From Desulfovibrio porci (GTDB taxonomy: Bacteria > Desulfobacterota > Desulfovibrionia > Desulfovibrionales > Desulfovibrionaceae): 64,000 nt of DNA. This document shows, in pieces, positions 30,867-40,189 of this stretch; positions within the stretch are counted from its first letter, which is position 1; each line of letters opens with the position of its first letter. A program made the position numbers and the translations under genes. The notes beneath the pieces were generated by a model, which searched no databases, had not been told where the DNA came from, and saw only the letters and a list, made by a program, of their open reading frames with translations. The stretch spans positions 80,191 through 144,190 of the forward strand of contig NZ_VUMH01000010.1 in assembly GCF_009696265.1 (NCBI RefSeq). Reading direction: 5' to 3'.

Positions 30867-31850
30867 TCAGGCCAGCCAGCAGGCTACGGCATGCGCGCCC
30901 TGGACAAAGGGGGGCGGCATCTCTTCCGTGCAGCGGGGCAGGGCTTGAGGACAGCGGGGCTGGAAGGGGCAGCCCGTCGGCATGTTCTGGAGGGAGGGCA
31001 CACTGCCCGGAATGGTAGGCAGGCGCGTCAGCCCCATGGAACGGCGGCTGGGCGCGGAATGCATCAAGCCTCTGGTATAGGGATGGCGGGGATCGGCGAA
31101 GAGGTCGCGCGCCGGGGCGCGTTCCACCAGATGACCGGCGTACATGACGCCCACCACGTCCGCCACCTGGGCCACCACGCCCAGATCGTGAGTGATGAGC
31201 AGCACGGCCATGCCGCGTTCCCGGCTCTGGTTCAGGATCAGGCGCAGAATCTGGCCCTGGATGGTGGCGTCCAGAGCGGTGGTGGGTTCGTCGGCCAGAA
31301 GCAGTTCGGGCCGGCAGGCCAGGGCCATGGCGATCATTACGCGCTGGCGCATGCCGCCGGAAAGCTGATGGGGGTAGTCGTCATAGCGGCTGTGCGGGGA
31401 GGGGATGCCCACATCCGCGAAGAGGCGCTCCGCTTCCCGGCGGGCCTCGGCGCGGCCCATGCCCAGGTGCAGGCGCAGGGGTTCGGCCACCTGCTCACCC
31501 ACGCGCAAGACGGGATTGAGCGAGGTCATGGGCTCCTGGAAGATCATGCCGACGCGGCGGCCTCTGACGCGGCGTAGCTCTTTTTCCGGCAGACTGAGCA
31601 GGTCTTCGCCGCTCAACAGCGCCCGGCCGCCGAGCACGGCGTTTTCCGGCGTGAGGCGCAAAACGGCGCGGGCCGTGAGGCTTTTGCCGCAGCCGGATTC
31701 GCCCACCAGGCAGGTAACGGCGGCCGGAGGCAAGTCAAGACTGACCTCCTGCACGGCGGGCAGCAGACGGCCCGCAAAGGGGAAAAGCACGGAAAGGTCT
31801 TCCAGCCGGAGCAGGGGAGCGGCGTCAGCTTGAGAAGAGGACGGCTGCAT
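30867..31850 (-). CDS. Oligopeptide/dipeptide-type ABC transporter ATP-binding protein (OppD/DppD-like)
   Basis: A 327-residue ABC ATPase: Walker [10 protein letters not shown]-loop [11 protein letters not shown], signature LSGGMRQR, Walker [13 protein letters not shown] and H-loop ITHDLG. The C-terminal oligopeptide extension typical of OppD/DppD is present, with Cys residues in [17 protein letters not shown]. Such proteins power uptake of peptides or nickel with a second ATPase, two permeases and a binding protein. None of these is encoded nearby, so its partners must be elsewhere or it is a remnant. It follows mlaA in the same direction by 139 bp. Confidence 0.88.
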   Translation of the reverse strand: MQPSSSQADAAPLLRLEDLSVLFPFAGRLLPAVQEVSLDLPPAAVTCLVGESGCGKSLTARAVLRLTPENAVLGGRALLSGEDLLSLPEKELRRVRGRRVGMIFQEPMTSLNPVLRVGEQVAEPLRLHLGMGRAEARREAERLFADVGIPSPHSRYDDYPHQLSGGMRQRVMIAMALACRPELLLADEPTTALDATIQGQILRLILNQSRERGMAVLLITHDLGVVAQVADVVGVMYAGHLVERAPARDLFADPRHPYTRGLMHSAPSRRSMGLTRLPTIPGSVPSLQNMPTGCPFQPRCPQALPRCTEEMPPPFVQGAHAVACWLA

Positions 31851-31989
31851 GTGCGGATCTGTGCCTTTCTGATCCTTGGGATTTTGTTCGCCGACAAGGC
31901 GGGCAAGCGGTCCGGCGCGGGAGCGCGGCCGCCCGCGTGACCCGGCCGGGCCGCGCAGTCTGACGCCGGTGGCGGCAAAAGAGCAAGGA

Positions 31990-32865
31990 TCAGTGTTTGA
32001 CCTGGGAATTGCGGAAGTTGATATACGCCTCCCGCATGGCGATATAGGGGTCCACGGCGGCGCTGTTCAGATCCTCATACAGGGGCAGCACGTCGCCCAG
32101 CGCGTTGAAGCGCAGGGCCAGTTCCGAACTGGTGGCCAGTTCCCAGGGGTAGACGTAGAAAAAGGGGTCCGTAAAGCAGTCGCCCACCCGGCCCACGCTG
32201 TCGCGCACGGAACTGGGGCCGATAAAGGGCCAGACCACATAAAAACCGTGGCCGATGCCCCAGCGCCCGAGGGTCTGGCCGAAATCCTCGCCGGTGGGAT
32301 CCACGGGCACGATGGTTTTCTTGCCCTTGGCCACGTCCGCGAAGCCGAGCGTGGTGGTGGTGTTGATGAAAAAGCGCCCGAACTCCACCCCGGCCTCCAG
32401 AAAGCGGAACTGGAGGATATTGTTCACGAAACGCATGGGAAAGAGCGCGTTGGAGAAGAAGTTCTTCAGGCCGCTGCGGAGCTGGTGGGGGGTCACGAAA
32501 ACCCAGGCGTTATACGCGGGCTTGGCGACGTAGAGATAGAAAATGTCGTTGAAGTGGAACCAGAAGCGGTTCCAGGGTTCCAGCGGGTCGGCTATGCTGG
32601 CCGCCGGGGAGGTGTCGTAATCGTCCAGACTGTCGGACTGCTGCAACTGGCCGTATGGGTGCACGGTAATGGCGCCGGGCGCCAGAGCCGGGCTGGCGGC
32701 ATAGACCGTGGAAGGCGCGCGGGGCGGGTCAGCCGGAGCGGCCTGCGCGGCGCCGGGCTGGCCCCAGGCCAGGAGGAGAAGAAGACAGAGGGCCGGGAGC
32801 ACGCTCCGGCGGCCCATGGGCAAGGCCGGGACGCCGGAGCGGAAGGGGTGCGGGTTATTTGGCAT
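31990..32865 (-). CDS. mlaA: MlaA/VacJ-family lipid-asymmetry protein
   Basis: A 291-residue VacJ/MlaA protein, the outer-membrane component that removes surface phospholipids and passes them to MlaC. The core has DPLEPWNRFWFHFNDIFY, the NxxxxPMRFVNNILQ region, FFINTTTTLGFADVA and the DPTGEDFGQTLGRWGIGHG block. The N terminus has a signal sequence (ALCLLLLLAWGQPGAAQA) but no good lipobox; the only Cys is inside the hydrophobic core, unlike the E. coli lipoprotein. Start 32865 overlaps the end of mlaC and has AGGAAG upstream; other starts are possible. Confidence 0.87.
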   Translation of the reverse strand: MPNNPHPFRSGVPALPMGRRSVLPALCLLLLLAWGQPGAAQAAPADPPRAPSTVYAASPALAPGAITVHPYGQLQQSDSLDDYDTSPAASIADPLEPWNRFWFHFNDIFYLYVAKPAYNAWVFVTPHQLRSGLKNFFSNALFPMRFVNNILQFRFLEAGVEFGRFFINTTTTLGFADVAKGKKTIVPVDPTGEDFGQTLGRWGIGHGFYVVWPFIGPSSVRDSVGRVGDCFTDPFFYVYPWELATSSELALRFNALGDVLPLYEDLNSAAVDPYIAMREAYINFRNSQVKH

Positions 32866-33508
32866 CTTGCTGACGTACTTCCTGGGCTTTGACGCGCACA
32901 CGCTCAATGAGCTGATCCGGACTTGCGCTGTTCAGAATGTCCTGAAACTGGGTACGGTAGTTCTTTACCAGACTGATGTTTTCGATCAGCACGTCATAGA
33001 CGCGCCAGCCGCCGTCCTTGGGCAGCATGCGGTAGGCCACGGGCACTTTTTTGCCGTCCTTCATGGTGATGACGGTGCGCACTTCCGTGCGGTCGCCCGC
33101 AGCCGAGGAAATTTCGCCGGTATAGACCACCTGTTCGCCGTTGTAGCCGTCGATCTTGTTCACATAGGTGCTGATCAGCAGATCCGCGAAAGCGTCGCTG
33201 AACTGCTTCTGCTGCTGGGGCGTGAAGCTGCGCCAGCGCGGACCCACCGTGCGGGAGGAAAATTCTCTGAAATCAAAGATATGCAGCACCTCGTCCTCGA
33301 TCTGCTGACGCAGGGGACCGCGGGTGGCCGGATTGACGTAGTCGGGATTCTTGATGCAGGCGAGAATGCGGTTGGTGGCGGTTTCCAGGGCCTGACGGGC
33401 GGGCGAGGCGGGCGCCGGGGCGGCCTGCGCCGGGGATGAGAAAAAGGTCAGGCCCAGCGCCAGAGCGCAGAGCAGGGCAAGAACGCGCGCGCGCGAAATA
33501 CGGGGCAT
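32855..33508 (-). CDS. mlaC: MlaC-type periplasmic phospholipid-binding protein
   Basis: A 217-residue exported protein with a signal peptide (ARVLALLCALALGLTFFSSPAQA) and the Tgt2/MlaC fold (LYxxEFSSRTVGPRWRSFTPQQQKQFSDAFADLL and the TVITMKDGKKVPVAYRML region). It shuttles phospholipid between MlaA and the MlaFED inner-membrane complex. GGAGGTG precedes ATG 33508, which lies directly after the mlaD stop. Its 3' end overlaps the mlaA start. Confidence 0.92.
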   Translation of the reverse strand: MPRISRARVLALLCALALGLTFFSSPAQAAPAPASPARQALETATNRILACIKNPDYVNPATRGPLRQQIEDEVLHIFDFREFSSRTVGPRWRSFTPQQQKQFSDAFADLLISTYVNKIDGYNGEQVVYTGEISSAAGDRTEVRTVITMKDGKKVPVAYRMLPKDGGWRVYDVLIENISLVKNYRTQFQDILNSASPDQLIERVRVKAQEVRQQDAK

Positions 33509-33509
33509 A

Positions 33510-33959
33510 TTATACACCTCCGAAAGCATATTTGCCGATCAGCGATTCCAGGTCCACCGGAGATTCCGTCTCCGTGATGACGCCGCCGGACGCGAGGGTT
33601 TTTTCCGAACCGCCCCGCGAGAGGCTGACATATTTGTCGCCGATCAGGCCGCTGGTTTTAATGGAAGCAATGCTGTCGTCGGAAAGATGCAGGTCCTTGT
33701 CCAGGCGCAATCGCACCACGGCCTGGCTGTGCAGGGGATCGGGATCAAGGCTGATGGCCACCACCCGGCCCACGGGCACGCCCGCCAGCTCCACATCCGC
33801 GCCTACTCGCAGGCCCGAGGCGGAATCGAAGCGGGCGGAAAGCTCAAAGCCCTGGTTGGAAAAAAATTCCATGCGGCCCAGTTTGATGGCCAGATAGGCC
33901 ACACAGATCAGACCCAGCAACACAAAGATGCCCACGGCGGTTTCACGGACGCTGTTCAT
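33510..33959 (-). CDS. mlaD: MlaD-type MCE-domain protein
   Basis: A 149-residue protein with one N-terminal membrane helix (about 8-27) and a single MCE domain (SARFDSASGLRVGADVELAGVPVGRV). In the Mla system six copies form a periplasmic ring on the MlaE permease. About 100 AT-rich bases separate it from mlaF, so mlaDCA may have an extra promoter, though the order E-F-D-C-A points to one operon. Confidence 0.92.
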   Translation of the reverse strand: MNSVRETAVGIFVLLGLICVAYLAIKLGRMEFFSNQGFELSARFDSASGLRVGADVELAGVPVGRVVAISLDPDPLHSQAVVRLRLDKDLHLSDDSIASIKTSGLIGDKYVSLSRGGSEKTLASGGVITETESPVDLESLIGKYAFGGV

Positions 33960-34059
33960 GCGTTTTTCAGACTCCAGACTGCCATATGACAGAACATTAC
34001 ATTTTTCAGTATACGTACCCGGCCGTAAAGTTTCAAGCCCGGCGGCCGCAGGGGCGCGT

Positions 34060-34875
34060 TCAGGACGCCAGCCACTTGTCCAGGGCCGCGCGCACCACCG
34101 GGTCCGCCGGTTGATGCAGGGTCAGTCGCTGGTCCCCGGCCTCACGCCGGAGGAATTGCCGCAGATAGGGATCCGGGCTGGCCTCCAGCTCGGCCAGATT
34201 GCCGGCGAACACCGCGCCGCCGTCGCGCAGCACCAGCACGTAGTCGGCAATGGCGCGCAGGCTCGCCAAGTCATGGCTGACTACCACCAGGGTCATGTCG
34301 GCGTACTGCTGGTGCATGGAGCGCAGCAGTTCATCCATGCGGGCGGCGGTGATGGGGTCCAGGCCGGACGTGGGCTCGTCACAGAGCAGAATGCGCGGCT
34401 CGGCGATGATGGCCCGGGCCAGGCCCGCGCGCTTGCGCATGCCGCCGGACAACTGGTTGGGATAAAAATCGGCGAAATCCTCCAGCCCCACCATGCGCAG
34501 CACGCGCAGGGCCGCCTCGCGGATCAGGGGCTTGGGCAGGCGCAGATGTTCGCTCAGGGGCAGGGTCACGTTCTGGGCCAGGGAGAGCGCGCCCAGCAGC
34601 GCGCCGTCCTGGAAAAGCACGCCCATCTGGCGGCGCACGCGGCGGAATTCCGCCTGGTTCAGGGCGAAAAGATCCCGGCCGCCGATGAACACGCCGCCGG
34701 ACAGGGGCCGCGAAAGGCCGATGATGTGCCGGAGCAGGGTGGATTTGCCGCAGCCCGAACCGCCCAGGATGACGGAAACCTTGCCTCCCGGCAGGACGGC
34801 GTTGATGTCGCGCAGCACCACGTGCTCGCCGTAACCCACGCTCAGGGCGCGGAATTCAATGTCCCAAGCCTGCAT
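34060..34875 (-). CDS. mlaF: MlaF-type ABC transporter ATP-binding protein
   Basis: A 271-residue ABC ATPase: Walker A LGGSGCGKSTLL, Q-loop VLFQDGALLGAL, signature LSGGMRKRAGLARA, Walker B ILLCDEPTSGLDP and H-loop VVSHD. The GALFxxxAL-type Q-loop and the DPI after Walker B are typical of MlaF/Ttg2A. It energises phospholipid movement through MlaE. It starts 8 bp after the mlaE stop. Confidence 0.93.
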   Translation of the reverse strand: MQAWDIEFRALSVGYGEHVVLRDINAVLPGGKVSVILGGSGCGKSTLLRHIIGLSRPLSGGVFIGGRDLFALNQAEFRRVRRQMGVLFQDGALLGALSLAQNVTLPLSEHLRLPKPLIREAALRVLRMVGLEDFADFYPNQLSGGMRKRAGLARAIIAEPRILLCDEPTSGLDPITAARMDELLRSMHQQYADMTLVVVSHDLASLRAIADYVLVLRDGGAVFAGNLAELEASPDPYLRQFLRREAGDQRLTLHQPADPVVRAALDKWLAS

Positions 34876-34883
34876 AGTTCCGC

Positions 34884-35687
34884 CTACAGTAAAAAGGAAG
34901 TCAGCACATAGTCCGCCGCCAGGATCAGCACGCAGGAAATGACCACCGCCGAGGTGGTGGCGTTGCCTACGGCCTCTGGGCCCACGCTGTCGCGGCGGCG
35001 GTGGGTGTAATAGCCCTGGTGGCAGCAGACCGTGGTGACCAGCAGGCCGAAAACCACGGATTTGACGAAGCCGCCGGTCACGTCGGTCAGGGTCACGGAA
35101 CTGGCGATGCGGTAAAAATAGGCTCCCTCGTTGATGCCCAGCATGAGCACGCCGGTGAGATAGCCGCCGATGATGCCGATGACGTCGAAAATGGCCGTGA
35201 GCAGGGGAAAGGAAAGCAGAGCGGCCAGCAGGCGCGGGCTGACCAGATAGCCCATGGAATTGATGTCCATGACGTCCAGGGCGTCGATCTGGTCCGTGAT
35301 GCGCATGACCCCGATTTCGGCGGCTATGGACGAACCCGCCCGCCCGGTGAGCATGATGGCCGTGAGCACCGGCCCCAGTTCGCGGATCAGGGTCAGGGAC
35401 ACGGCCGAGCCCAGCATGCCCACGGAACCGAACTGGACCAGGGTGTAATAGCCCTGCAAACCCAGCACCATACCGCAGAAAATGCCGATCAGCAGAATCA
35501 CGAACAGGGATTTGTAGCCGATCACATAGATCTGTTGCAGGGTGCGCGGAAAAATTTTGGCGCTGGCGAAGATCTGGCGCAGACCCGCCAGCATGAACAA
35601 TGTCATGCCGCCCACGGCGTCGATGCCGCGCAGGCAGGGGCGGCCCAGAAGGCGCAATAAACCCGGCCCGGCGTTGTGTCCGTCCAC
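34884..35687 (-). CDS. mlaE: MlaE-type ABC permease
   Basis: A 267-residue inner-membrane protein of the MlaE/YrbE family with five or six hydrophobic segments and the conserved [42 protein letters not shown] motif (shown in part: [20 protein letters not shown]). It is the permease of the phospholipid transporter. The start is GTG 35687 with GAGG upstream, just past the stop of the SPOR gene, so the mla genes are probably co-transcribed with fabD-argS-SPOR. Confidence 0.92.
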   Translation of the reverse strand: [267 protein letters not shown]

Positions 35688-35695
35688 GACCGGCC

Positions 35696-36538
35696 TCAGC
35701 GTCCGGTTTTCCGGGTCTTGCCGGAAACCGTTTTTTTGGAGGCCAGAATGGGTTTGCCCAGTTTCATGCGTTGCAGCTCCTCGCGCAGGTTGGCGGCATC
35801 CAGTTCGGTGCCGCGCAGATTGACCAGCACCAGCAGCACCTTGCCGCTCTTCTGCTGGCGGGTGCGCAGACCTTTGCCTTCCAGACGGGCGCGCAGCTTG
35901 TCCGCGTCGGCCTTGTCCTTGAATGCGGCCACCTGGTAGGTGAAATCAAACAGGGCTTCGGCCTGCTGCGCTTTGGGCTGAGCCGCCGGGGCCGTGGCGC
36001 GCTGGCCCTGCGCCTGCGGGGCGGCGGAAGCCGGTGCGGGCGTGCCCGCGGCTGTGTCGGAGCGGATGCCCCAAGCGGCCAGACCCGCGCCCTGCGGGCG
36101 GCTGAAAGGATAGGCGGGCGTATTCTGCGGGGCGGCTTGCGGCGTCTGAGCGGATGGGGCGGCCGTTTGGGGGGACTGGTCCGCCGGAGCGGAAGCGGCG
36201 GCCTGCTCCGCGCCGGGGGCGGCGCCCGCAGGGGCCTGAGCAGGCTGCCCGGCGGGATTCGCCGCTGCCGGTTCGGCGGGAAGGCCGGCGGGAGGCGTGA
36301 CGGCCCGCGGAGCCTGATCCTCATGGGCCATGCCGGTCATTTGTTCCACGCGTTTTTCAGGATTCTGACCGCGCCCGACCATGAAGCCCATGAAAAAGGC
36401 CCAACCCACGGCGGCGACCAGCACCACTCCCAGCGCGGCCACGGCCACGCCGGACAGGCTGACGGTGAAACGGCGGGGCTTGTTGCCGGAGGCGGCGGCC
36501 GCCGCTTTCTGAAAACTTTTCCGTAAAGGTTGGGGCAT
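35696..36538 (-). CDS. SPOR-domain membrane-anchored protein
   Basis: A 280-residue protein with a short basic cytoplasmic start, one membrane helix (about 27-50, VSLSGVAVAALGVVLVAAVGWAFF), a long Ala/Pro/Gln-rich linker (about 75-190) and a C-terminal SPOR domain (about 195-270, FTYQVAAFKDKADADKLRARLEGKG). SPOR domains bind peptidoglycan stripped of stem peptides at the division site, so a septal role is likely. It lies 5 bp after argS and 8 bp before mlaE. Confidence 0.87.
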   Translation of the reverse strand: MPQPLRKSFQKAAAAASGNKPRRFTVSLSGVAVAALGVVLVAAVGWAFFMGFMVGRGQNPEKRVEQMTGMAHEDQAPRAVTPPAGLPAEPAAANPAGQPAQAPAGAAPGAEQAAASAPADQSPQTAAPSAQTPQAAPQNTPAYPFSRPQGAGLAAWGIRSDTAAGTPAPASAAPQAQGQRATAPAAQPKAQQAEALFDFTYQVAAFKDKADADKLRARLEGKGLRTRQQKSGKVLLVLVNLRGTELDAANLREELQRMKLGKPILASKKTVSGKTRKTGR

Positions 36539-36543
36539 AGGCG

Positions 36544-38199
36544 TTACATACTCTCCGGCGCGCTGACGCCCAGAACGTCCAGGCCGTTGCGCAACACCTG
36601 GGCCACGGCGCGCAGCAAGGCCAGCCGGGCCAGGGTGCGCGGCATGTCGTCGGCCAGCAGCACCTGATGTTTGGCGTAATAACTGTGCAGCAGGCCCGCC
36701 AGTTCGCTCAGATAATGGCTTACGTGGTGGGCGGCCAGGGCCTGGGCGGCCGCGGCCAGCATGTCCTCAAAGGCGGCGGCCTTGCGCAGCAGGGCCATGT
36801 CCTCGGGCGTGTCCAAGCCCGCCAGCATCTCTTCGCTCACCGTATCCGGCAGGCTGACGCCGCGTTCGGCCGCGCGGCGCAGCACGGCGCGGATGCGGGC
36901 GTGGGCGTACTGCACGTAGTAGACCGGATTGTCCAGGCTGCGCTGTTTGGCCAGCTCCAGGTCGAAATCCAGGGGGCTGTCGCTTTTGCGCGAGAGAAAC
37001 ATGAAACGCGCCGCGTCCACGCCCACTTCGCGCAGCACGTCGGCCAGGGTTTCAAAGGTGCCCGCGCGGGTGGACATGCTCACCGGCTTGCCGTCCCGCA
37101 GCAGGTTGACCAGCTGGATCAGAACCACGTCGAAGCTGTCGCGCGGCCGTCCCATGGCCGTGATGGCCGCGCGCATGCGCGGCACGTAGCCGTGGTGGTC
37201 CGCGCCCCAGATGTCGATGAGCCAGTCGTAGCCGCGCTCGAACTTGTCGTGGTGGTAGGCGATATCCGTGGCGAAATAGGTCAGGCTGCCGTCGGATTTT
37301 TTCAGCACGCGGTCCTTGTCGTCGCCCAGCTGCTCCGTGGCGAACCAGAAGGCGTTTTCTTTCTCATAGGTGTAGCCGGAGCGGCCCAGGGCGTTGAAGG
37401 CCGCGTCCACCGCGCCGCTTTCCACCAGGGTCTTTTCCGAAAACCAGCGCTGGTGCTCCACCCGGAATTCATTGAGGTCCGCCTTGATGCCGGTCAGAAT
37501 TTCGTTCATGGCCCGCTGGTAGCAGCGCTCCTGTCCTTCGGCTTCGGGCAGGTCCGGCAGATGGGGGTCGGCGTCCAGCATCTCCCGCGCGATGTCGATG
37601 ATGTACCCGCCCCGGTAATAATCCTCGGGCCAGCTCACCGGACGCCCGGCCAGTTCCAGCACGCGCAGCCAGACCGAAAGGCCCAGCAGGCGCATCTGGC
37701 GGCCCGCGTCGTTGATGTAATACTCCGTGTCCACCGCGTAACCGGCCTTGCGCAGCAGGCGGGCCAGACTGTCGCCCACGGCCGCGCCCCGGCCGTGCCC
37801 CACATGCAGGGGGCCGGTGGGATTGGCCGAAACATACTCCAGCAGCACCTTGCGGCCCGCGCCCGCCTCGCTTGAGCCGTAAGCTCCCGCGGCGGCCTCC
37901 ACGTCCAGCACCGTGCGCCGCCAGAAGGCCTGGCTGAAGGTCACGTTGCAGAAGCCCGGTCCGGCGGCCTCGGCCTTTTCCATATCCGGACAGCGTTCCA
38001 GCAGCCGGTCGGCGAATTTCCGGGCCAGCTCGCGGGGATTGCATTTGGCTTCTTTGGCCAGCAGCATGGCCGCGTTGGTGGAGAGATCCCCATGTCTGGG
38101 ATCGCGCGAGGGCTCAATGACGGTTTTGGCCGGCCAGGCCAGGCCTTCTTCTTCCAGAATGGCCGCAAGGGCCGTGCGCAGTGTTTCGGTGGCGCGCAT
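36544..38199 (-). CDS. argS: Arginyl-tRNA synthetase
   Basis: A 551-residue class I synthetase that charges tRNA-Arg. The HIGH motif is HVGHGRG within VSANPTGPLHVGHGRGAAVGD, the KMSK region is the usual degenerate form (KPVSMSTRAG), and the C-terminal DALR anticodon domain ends in a Met (GVSAPESM). The N-terminal Arg-tRNA-synthetase additional domain is present. An in-frame upstream extension is rejected because ATG 38199 matches the family start (MRATETLRTALAAIL). Confidence 0.97.
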   Translation of the reverse strand: MRATETLRTALAAILEEEGLAWPAKTVIEPSRDPRHGDLSTNAAMLLAKEAKCNPRELARKFADRLLERCPDMEKAEAAGPGFCNVTFSQAFWRRTVLDVEAAAGAYGSSEAGAGRKVLLEYVSANPTGPLHVGHGRGAAVGDSLARLLRKAGYAVDTEYYINDAGRQMRLLGLSVWLRVLELAGRPVSWPEDYYRGGYIIDIAREMLDADPHLPDLPEAEGQERCYQRAMNEILTGIKADLNEFRVEHQRWFSEKTLVESGAVDAAFNALGRSGYTYEKENAFWFATEQLGDDKDRVLKKSDGSLTYFATDIAYHHDKFERGYDWLIDIWGADHHGYVPRMRAAITAMGRPRDSFDVVLIQLVNLLRDGKPVSMSTRAGTFETLADVLREVGVDAARFMFLSRKSDSPLDFDLELAKQRSLDNPVYYVQYAHARIRAVLRRAAERGVSLPDTVSEEMLAGLDTPEDMALLRKAAAFEDMLAAAAQALAAHHVSHYLSELAGLLHSYYAKHQVLLADDMPRTLARLALLRAVAQVLRNGLDVLGVSAPESM

Positions 38200-38236
38200 A
38201 TGCTTTTCGTATCCTTGGGAATAGTGCGGGAAAATA

Positions 38237-39181
38237 TTACAGGCTGAAGGCCCGGACGCTTTCCAGATTGCTGACCAGTTCCACGCGCGTGTCCGCGTCC
38301 CCGGCGGCAATGCCGCTGAGGCAGGGGGCGACCATTTTGCCCAGCACGGCCTTGGGGCCCAGTTCCAGCCAGAAGCGCGCGCCGTCCGCGTACTGGTTGC
38401 GCACGGTTTCAATCCAGCGCACCGGCGAGACCATCTGTTGCAGCAGGCTGTCCCGCGCGCTCTCGCCGTCGTGAACCGCCTTGCCGTGCAGGTTGCAGTA
38501 GACCGGAAAACGCGGCTTTTGCCAGACGGCCTTGCGCAGCAGGGGGGTCAGCTCCCGGTTGGCCTCTTCCATCATGGGACTGTGAAACGCGCCGCTGACC
38601 TTGAGTTCGATGCCGCGCCCCTTGCGTTCCTTGGCTTTTTGGCAGGCCAGGGCCACAGCGTTTTTCGCGCCGCTGACCACCAACTGGGCCGGAGTGTTGT
38701 AATTGGCGGTGAGCAGCAGTTCGCCGCTCTCGGCGGCGGCCTCGGCCACGATTTCCGCCACGCGGGCCTCGTCCAACTTGAGCAGGGCGGCCATGCCCCC
38801 CTTGCTCTGTGGATCGGCCTCGGCCATCAGGCGGCCGCGCAGGGCCGTGATTTCCAGTACGCTTTCCGGCGTGAGCACGCCCGCTGCGGCCAGGGCGCTG
38901 AATTCGCCCAGGCTGTGCCCGGCGGCGCCGCGCGGGCTGACGCGTCCGGCCATTTCCCGCCAGAGATTGCAGTTGACCACGGTCAGGGCCGGTTGCAGGG
39001 CGCGGGTGTCGCTCATGGCGGCTTCGTCGCCGTCCCAGTAAATTTCGCGCAGGGGCAGGCCGCTGACGCGCTCGGCCAGTTTCCAGAGGTCCATGGCCTC
39101 CGGCGAGGCCTCGGCCAGATCGCGGCCCATGCCGGGCTCCTGCGAGCCCTGGCCGGGAAAAAGCAGAACAGGTTGGATCAT
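38237..39181 (-). CDS. fabD: Malonyl CoA-acyl carrier protein transacylase
   Basis: A 314-residue cytoplasmic acyltransferase that moves malonyl from CoA to ACP in fatty-acid synthesis. It has LFPGQGSQEPGMG, the active-site Ser in AGHSLGEFSALAAAG, the malonyl-selective Arg in ALRGRLM and the catalytic His in SGAFHSPMM. ATG 39181 gives the standard N terminus; a longer frame exists upstream. It is the first gene of a minus-strand run leading to argS and mla, without other fab genes nearby. Confidence 0.95.
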   Translation of the reverse strand: MIQPVLLFPGQGSQEPGMGRDLAEASPEAMDLWKLAERVSGLPLREIYWDGDEAAMSDTRALQPALTVVNCNLWREMAGRVSPRGAAGHSLGEFSALAAAGVLTPESVLEITALRGRLMAEADPQSKGGMAALLKLDEARVAEIVAEAAAESGELLLTANYNTPAQLVVSGAKNAVALACQKAKERKGRGIELKVSGAFHSPMMEEANRELTPLLRKAVWQKPRFPVYCNLHGKAVHDGESARDSLLQQMVSPVRWIETVRNQYADGARFWLELGPKAVLGKMVAPCLSGIAAGDADTRVELVSNLESVRAFSL

Positions 39182-39216
39182 AGGTGCGGCATCTCCAAAA
39201 GGAGGGTGAACTTGGA

Positions 39217-39235
39217 GCGTTGACAGCGTCAACGC
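39217..39235. promoter_or_regulatory. Inverted repeat upstream of fabD (possible operator)
   Basis: A perfect 8-bp inverted repeat with a 3-base spacer (GCGTTGAC-agc-GTCAACGC) lies 35 bp upstream of the fabD start in the divergent region shared with rsmG. It could be a regulator site in the fabD promoter. The rest of the 288-bp gap shows no gene. Confidence 0.35.
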
Positions 39236-39469
39236 GATCAAAAATCAGGAGCGGGTCACGGCTTGCCGCGCCGGTAAGCGACTGATTTTTGTGCCTTTCC
39301 GCCTGGCGGCTCTGCCGTCATGGACGGCGCGAAACCCGCTTCGCGGACGTTGTATCAGGCAGCCGAATTGCTTTTTTTACGTTATCGGCGCGGGGCTTGC
39401 AAGTCCCGCTTGCGGGGGATATGACAGAAAGCCCGGCGTATCCGCCGGGAAAGTGTGGAGAGAGCGAGC

Positions 39470-40189
39470 ATGCAAGAGCAACGGACGGTGGACAGAAAGG
39501 ATTTGGCCGCGCTTGCGGCGGCTTCGGGCATTGACGTGCCCCCGGCGGCTCTGGAGCCGCTGGCCGTCTATCTGGAAATGTTGTGCCAGTGGAACGCGGC
39601 CATGAATCTGGTGGGCGCGCGCGCCTGGCGGGATATTCTGACCCGTCTGGCGGCCGACAGCTTCCATCTGGCCTCCTTTCTGGAGGAACTGCCCCTGCCG
39701 GAACAGCCGCTGACCTGGGATCTCGGTTCCGGTGCGGGCCTGCCGGGCATTCCCCTGCGCATGGTCTGGACCAGGGGCGGCTATTATATGGTGGAAGTGC
39801 GCGAAAAGCGCGCCCTCTTTCTGTCCAGCGCCCTGGCCCGTCTGCAGTTGCCCTCCACCCATGTTTTTCGCGGTTCGGTGGAGCATTTTTTCCAGGGCCA
39901 GTATTATCCGGCGGACTGCATCGTGAGCCGAGCCTTCATGCCCTGGCCCGATCTGCTTGAGCTGACCCTGCCCCGGCTGCGGCCCGAGGGCGTGCTGGTG
40001 ATCCTGGCGCTGACCCCCGCGCCCGAACGTCTGCCCGCGCCCTGGCGGCTGGCGGGCGTGCGCTCTTATGTGGCGGCCGGCAGCGGCCGCTGGTTCTGGG
40101 CTCTGAGCCCGTCATCCGGCACGGACGTGGCTGCCGGCAAATCCGCACTGGACGGCCCTGCCGGGGAAGACGGTCCATGCCCGGGGTAA
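39470..40189 (+). CDS. rsmG: 16S rRNA (guanine-527-N7)-methyltransferase
   Basis: A 239-residue SAM-dependent methyltransferase of the RsmG/GidB family, which methylates G527 of 16S rRNA. SAM motif I is WDLGSGAGLPGIPLRM, and VEVREKRALFLSSALARL and SRAFMPWPDLLEL match the family. ATG 39470 with GGAG upstream is preferred to a GTG 15 bases earlier. The last 13 bases overlap the start of the oligosaccharyltransferase gene. The C terminus carries an extra Ser/Gly-rich tail of about 20 residues. Confidence 0.93.
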   Translation: MQEQRTVDRKDLAALAAASGIDVPPAALEPLAVYLEMLCQWNAAMNLVGARAWRDILTRLAADSFHLASFLEELPLPEQPLTWDLGSGAGLPGIPLRMVWTRGGYYMVEVREKRALFLSSALARLQLPSTHVFRGSVEHFFQGQYYPADCIVSRAFMPWPDLLELTLPRLRPEGVLVILALTPAPERLPAPWRLAGVRSYVAAGSGRWFWALSPSSGTDVAAGKSALDGPAGEDGPCPG

